Shown piece by piece: positions 61,870-64,000 of a stretch of DNA of 64,000 bases. The DNA lies in the NCBI GenBank assembly GCA_039193195.1, contig JBCCWS010000002.1:422573-486572 (forward strand). Reading direction: 5' to 3'. Both the position numbers and the translations under genes were made by a program. The notes beneath the pieces are model-generated. The model was not told where the DNA came from. It did not search any database and saw only the letters and a program-made list of their open reading frames with translations. Source of the DNA: Pseudomonadota bacterium. GTDB lineage: Bacteria > Pseudomonadota > Gammaproteobacteria > Steroidobacterales > JBCBZW01. Positions within the stretch are counted from its first letter, which is position 1; every line of letters starts with the position of its first letter.

Positions 61870-62352
61870 CTATCTCTTGGGCGCCAAGCGCCTCCGCACA
61901 GAGGGCTTTCGACCGACGTAGTTGACGTCCCGCGGCGCCAACTTGTGTCGCTCTGGGGCGCGTGCCGCGCCCTTGAACACCACGACCGATCCGTTTAGCA
62001 AATCGTGCAGGGATCGATGTCGTTTAGTGATTACCATCGTGCGGACTGACGGCACTCCCAGCAAGAGCTTGACCGCCCGGCGAGCGATGCCGTTCAAAAC
62101 GAACAGGCTCTCGCCCGAGCGCTCGCTGACGGCCCGAATGCCGGCGTAGTGGTGCCCTACGCTGCCACCGGTGCGCCAGATCATCAACGGCTCGAACAGC
62201 AGCAGCGGTCCGATGAGGATGAGCCAACCCAGCGCGGGAGCATTGATGCCGAGCTTCCCTGGTAGGAAGGCGAGGAAAATCACCAGGATGCTTAGGATCA
62301 GCGAATCCGTAAACATCGCCTTGATCCGCAGGAATAGAATTGGGTATGTCAT
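61870..62352 (-). CDS. RDD-like small membrane protein
   Basis: 160 residues from ATG 62352. Two hydrophobic helices (SLILSILVIFLAFLPG and APALGWLILIGPLLLFEPLM) are followed by a basic cytoplasmic region with HHYAGIRAVSERSGESLF and HRSLHDLLNGSVVVF, a pattern like RDD-family proteins. The frame extends to 62499, but that part has no family features. It ends 15 bases from the DUF3291 gene on the same strand. Function is unknown. Confidence 0.75.
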   Translation of the reverse strand: MTYPILFLRIKAMFTDSLILSILVIFLAFLPGKLGINAPALGWLILIGPLLLFEPLMIWRTGGSVGHHYAGIRAVSERSGESLFVLNGIARRAVKLLLGVPSVRTMVITKRHRSLHDLLNGSVVVFKGAARAPERHKLAPRDVNYVGRKPSVRRRLAPKR

Positions 62353-62363
62353 GTGCCGGAGTG

Positions 62364-62795
62364 TTAAAGAGTGCGTATGTGGGTGCTGAATACGGATATC
62401 AGGTGGTGCTCTGATCCACCGGCGACTGTGCTGTCCCATCGGTCTGCAATCATCTCGCGCACACCGTAGACTAGTATCCGCTGACCGTTCAGCGTCCAAG
62501 GGGTGGGCGGCGCTTGCTGAGTTCGTGATTCTCCAGGTACGTGCTCGATCAATCCGCTAGGGTCAAAGCCGCACCAGGCGCCGGCAACGGAAGATAGGTT
62601 GGCGCGCAGCGCTAAAAGCAGTTCGTTGTAGAGAATTGCCTCAAGTTCGTGCGAGTTGTTCGGCGACGCTGTGCACACCCTTTCGCCATGCCCTCGTAGC
62701 GTCCGAGGGTCGGTGTCCAAGAAGAGCATATGGAGCGAATCCCAGACGGGCGTTTGGGTCTCCACATACTGCTCCGAAGCGTGCGTCCTAGCCAC
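62364..62795 (-). CDS. Uncharacterised protein
   Basis: 143 residues, starting at GTG 62795, two bases after the stop of the upstream gene. The composition is normal for a soluble protein, with PVWDSLHMLFLDTDP, SHELEAILYNELLLALR and GWC-like aromatic stretches, but I recognise no family. The reading frame stays open further upstream, where it overlaps another gene and becomes Arg/Gly-rich; I treat that part as non-coding. Confidence 0.65.
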   Translation of the reverse strand: MARTHASEQYVETQTPVWDSLHMLFLDTDPRTLRGHGERVCTASPNNSHELEAILYNELLLALRANLSSVAGAWCGFDPSGLIEHVPGESRTQQAPPTPWTLNGQRILVYGVREMIADRWDSTVAGGSEHHLISVFSTHIRTL

Positions 62796-62797
62796 CG

Positions 62798-63169
62798 TTA
62801 GGCATGGGTGAGCATGGCCAGTGCCCAGACGAGGCCTGCGACCAGCACTAAGACGCCCCCGGGGACCCAACCGCCGAGGACGAAGCCCAGCACGGCGTTT
62901 GCGGCCACGATGACGGCGATCATGCGTAGTACCAGTGAGCGCCCCGACAGGCGCCGCAGCGTGAGCAGCACCACGCTGGCGAGGATGACCATCAAGGCCG
63001 AAGGGTAGAGCCACAGTGCTGGCAGCACCCGCTGAAGAAAGTCGGGCAGGTCGCATTTTGCGATAGTGCTCGATGCGTAGAAGAACCCGCTGCCGTGAAG
63101 TGCTGCGATGCCGGCGAGCATGGCAGCGGTCAGGAAGGACAGCAGCAGTTGGATCTGCTCACGCTTCAT
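62798..63169 (-). CDS. Four-helix membrane protein, uncharacterised
   Basis: 123 residues, almost entirely hydrophobic, with four predicted helices (LLLSFLTAAMLAGIAALHG, LYPSALMVILASVVLLTL, MIAVIVAANAVLGFVLGG, GVLVLVAGLVWALAML). ATG 63169 starts MKREQIQ. The next gene begins two bases after its stop. No family was recognised. Confidence 0.7.
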   Translation of the reverse strand: MKREQIQLLLSFLTAAMLAGIAALHGSGFFYASSTIAKCDLPDFLQRVLPALWLYPSALMVILASVVLLTLRRLSGRSLVLRMIAVIVAANAVLGFVLGGWVPGGVLVLVAGLVWALAMLTHA

Positions 63170-63262
63170 CTCGTCGTCCTCTGTCCCTCAAGGCTCTCCA
63201 GAACCTCAGACTAGCTGTACGAGAGGGCCCCTATCTCTGGGCATCTGCAGGGTGGGCGGGGC

Positions 63263-63517
63263 TCAAGCGTCTTCCCAGACGCCTCGCTGCGCGTAGTTGA
63301 AGGACAGCGCGAAGAGCGCGCCTACGAAGAAGCCTGTGCAGCCACCAATGGCAGCCGTTACTGCGGTGATCATTGCCAAGTCGTGAAGCGAGAGCGTTGA
63401 ATGCTGCGTGAACAGCAACCAGGCGGCGAACGCCCAGACCACGAGACAGAACACGAAGGCCAATAGCGTCCCCAGCAGGGCACCTACCCGTATCGGTGGC
63501 AGCCTGGACCGAATCAT
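63263..63517 (-). CDS. Small two-helix membrane protein
   Basis: 84 residues from ATG 63517, which overlaps the stop of the upstream gene as ATGA. Two helices (GALLGTLLAFVFCLVVWAF and ITAVTAAIGGCTGFFVGALF) with short polar ends. Probably co-translated with the preceding membrane protein; function unknown. Confidence 0.65.
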   Translation of the reverse strand: MIRSRLPPIRVGALLGTLLAFVFCLVVWAFAAWLLFTQHSTLSLHDLAMITAVTAAIGGCTGFFVGALFALSFNYAQRGVWEDA

Positions 63518-63861
63518 CTGGTCGTCGCAAGCCGTGAACCCAACACGGCGTTCAGGTAATGAGATGCTGCGGCAATGATGCTCGCGCCGTAGCAAAGCAG
63601 CAGAGTGAATCCCACGAAGTTTTCATTGTCGAAAAGCTGACCGATGCGCGCATGGACGACGATGCCGGCCACTGCAGCACCGCAGAGCGTCGACGCAAGC
63701 AACATGACGATGAAGACTCCTGCCCGTGGCCAAACACCCGCTAGGAAAGTGAATAGCCAAATTGGAAAAAACAAGAAAATCAACAAGATCATGGGCGTGA
63801 AAACGTCCTCTGACGCGTGTTGCGGCGGGCTTGCCGAGGCCAACACGTAGAAAAACAGCAC
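63514..63861 (-). CDS. Membrane protein next to an IS element, possibly 5'-truncated
   Basis: 115 residues with about three helices (MILLIFLFFPIWLFTFLAG, VFIVMLLASTLCGAAVAG, FTLLLCYGASIIAAASH). The apparent start GTG 63861 abuts the IS630-type transposase stop codon, so the original N-terminus may have been lost to the insertion; ATG 63792 is an alternative internal start. It is coupled to the next small membrane gene by an ATGA overlap. Family unknown. Confidence 0.6.
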   Translation of the reverse strand: MLFFYVLASASPPQHASEDVFTPMILLIFLFFPIWLFTFLAGVWPRAGVFIVMLLASTLCGAAVAGIVVHARIGQLFDNENFVGFTLLLCYGASIIAAASHYLNAVLGSRLATTR

Positions 63862-64000
63862 TAGTGTCCTGTAACAGCTGATTCAGTAGCGATTCGGCGC
63901 GTTGGGTCGAAGTACTTCCACTTCACGGTCTTTGGCGACTTGTTGTACTGGCGTACGTAGCGCATGAGCTTACGCTTCAGATCAGTCACCGAGGTAAAAA
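63861..64000 (-). mobile_element. IS630-family transposase C-terminus (cut by window edge)
   Basis: The last 46 codons of a reading frame entering from the right edge. The sequence DLKRKLMRYVRQYNKSPKTV followed by KWKYFDPTRRI and a stop is the typical end of IS630-type DDE transposases. The stop codon (63861-63863) contains a TA; IS630 elements insert at TA, so the element border is probably here. The catalytic part and the other end lie outside the window. Confidence 0.85.

Noticed and set aside
62796..63056. Upstream extension of the uncharacterised 62.4-kb gene
   Set aside because: It overlaps a well-formed membrane protein in another frame and is Arg/Gly-rich; a GTG just after that gene's stop is a better start.
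1..64000. tRNA, rRNA, CRISPR arrays, toxin-antitoxin or restriction systems
   Set aside because: I looked for T-loop-like motifs, regularly spaced repeats and characteristic protein motifs and saw none that held up. Small RNAs cannot be excluded by eye.

Overview
The window is a chromosomal segment of a high-GC, aerobic, Gram-negative bacterium. Gene content and order point to a gammaproteobacterium: pilMNOPQ next to aroK-aroB; rph-yicC-gmk-rpoZ-spoT; ubiC-ubiA; an aa3-type cytochrome oxidase operon with ctaG, SURF1, ctaA and cyoE; trkA-trkH; and dtd-tatABC. I could not place it at genus level. I saw no rRNA, tRNA, CRISPR array or prophage. The only clear mobile-element trace is an IS630-type transposase tail cut by the right edge.

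Layout. 1-2.8 kb (minus): pyrF, hemE and a partial DUF445 membrane protein. 2.9-5.5 kb (plus): a metal-uptake pair, a secreted His/Cys-rich peptide plus a ZnuD-like TonB receptor. 5.5-15.7 kb (minus): pilMNOPQ, an Ig-like-repeat lipoprotein sitting between pilQ and aroK, then aroK, aroB and dgt. 16.0-19.4 kb (plus): PBP1A and an uncharacterised gene. 19.4-19.85 kb: a non-coding, AT-shifted gap with three DnaA-box-like sites. 19.9-23.3 kb (minus): PP2C phosphatase, rph, rdgB and hemW. 23.4-31.8 kb (plus): yicC, gmk, rpoZ, spoT, ridA, recG, ubiC, ubiA. 31.8-33.6 kb: comF and bioC, divergent. 33.8-42.4 kb: the cytochrome c oxidase block. 42.5-47.6 kb: uvrD, trkA, trkH. 47.6-52.2 kb: a TRAP transporter whose binding-protein gene lies on the opposite strand, with an orphan ABC ATPase and a small membrane protein between. 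52.3-54.4 kb: dtd, tatA, tatB, tatC. 54.4-60.0 kb: a Tat-exported dienelactone-hydrolase-like protein, an SDR, a GGDEF-EAL protein and a membrane-anchored glutamate-synthase-like FMN protein. 60.5-64 kb: small lipoprotein, membrane and hypothetical genes, ending at the IS630 element.

How it works together. The segment combines housekeeping (heme, pyrimidine, shikimate, ubiquinone and biotin precursors, nucleotide-pool sanitation, stringent response, recombination and repair) with envelope functions (type IV pilus secretin complex, peptidoglycan synthesis, Tat export, terminal oxidase assembly, potassium, zinc and organic-acid uptake). The oxidase block is nearly complete: catalytic subunits, copper delivery (CtaG), SURF1, heme O synthase and heme A synthase. 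The Tat operon is next to a Tat-dependent enzyme and a Tat-dependent TRAP binding protein.

The points most worth checking are a possible origin or DnaA-binding region near 19.6-19.8 kb, an apparent CTG start of spoT, and the Ig-like lipoprotein interrupting the usual pilQ-aroK junction. I found no clearly new multi-gene system.
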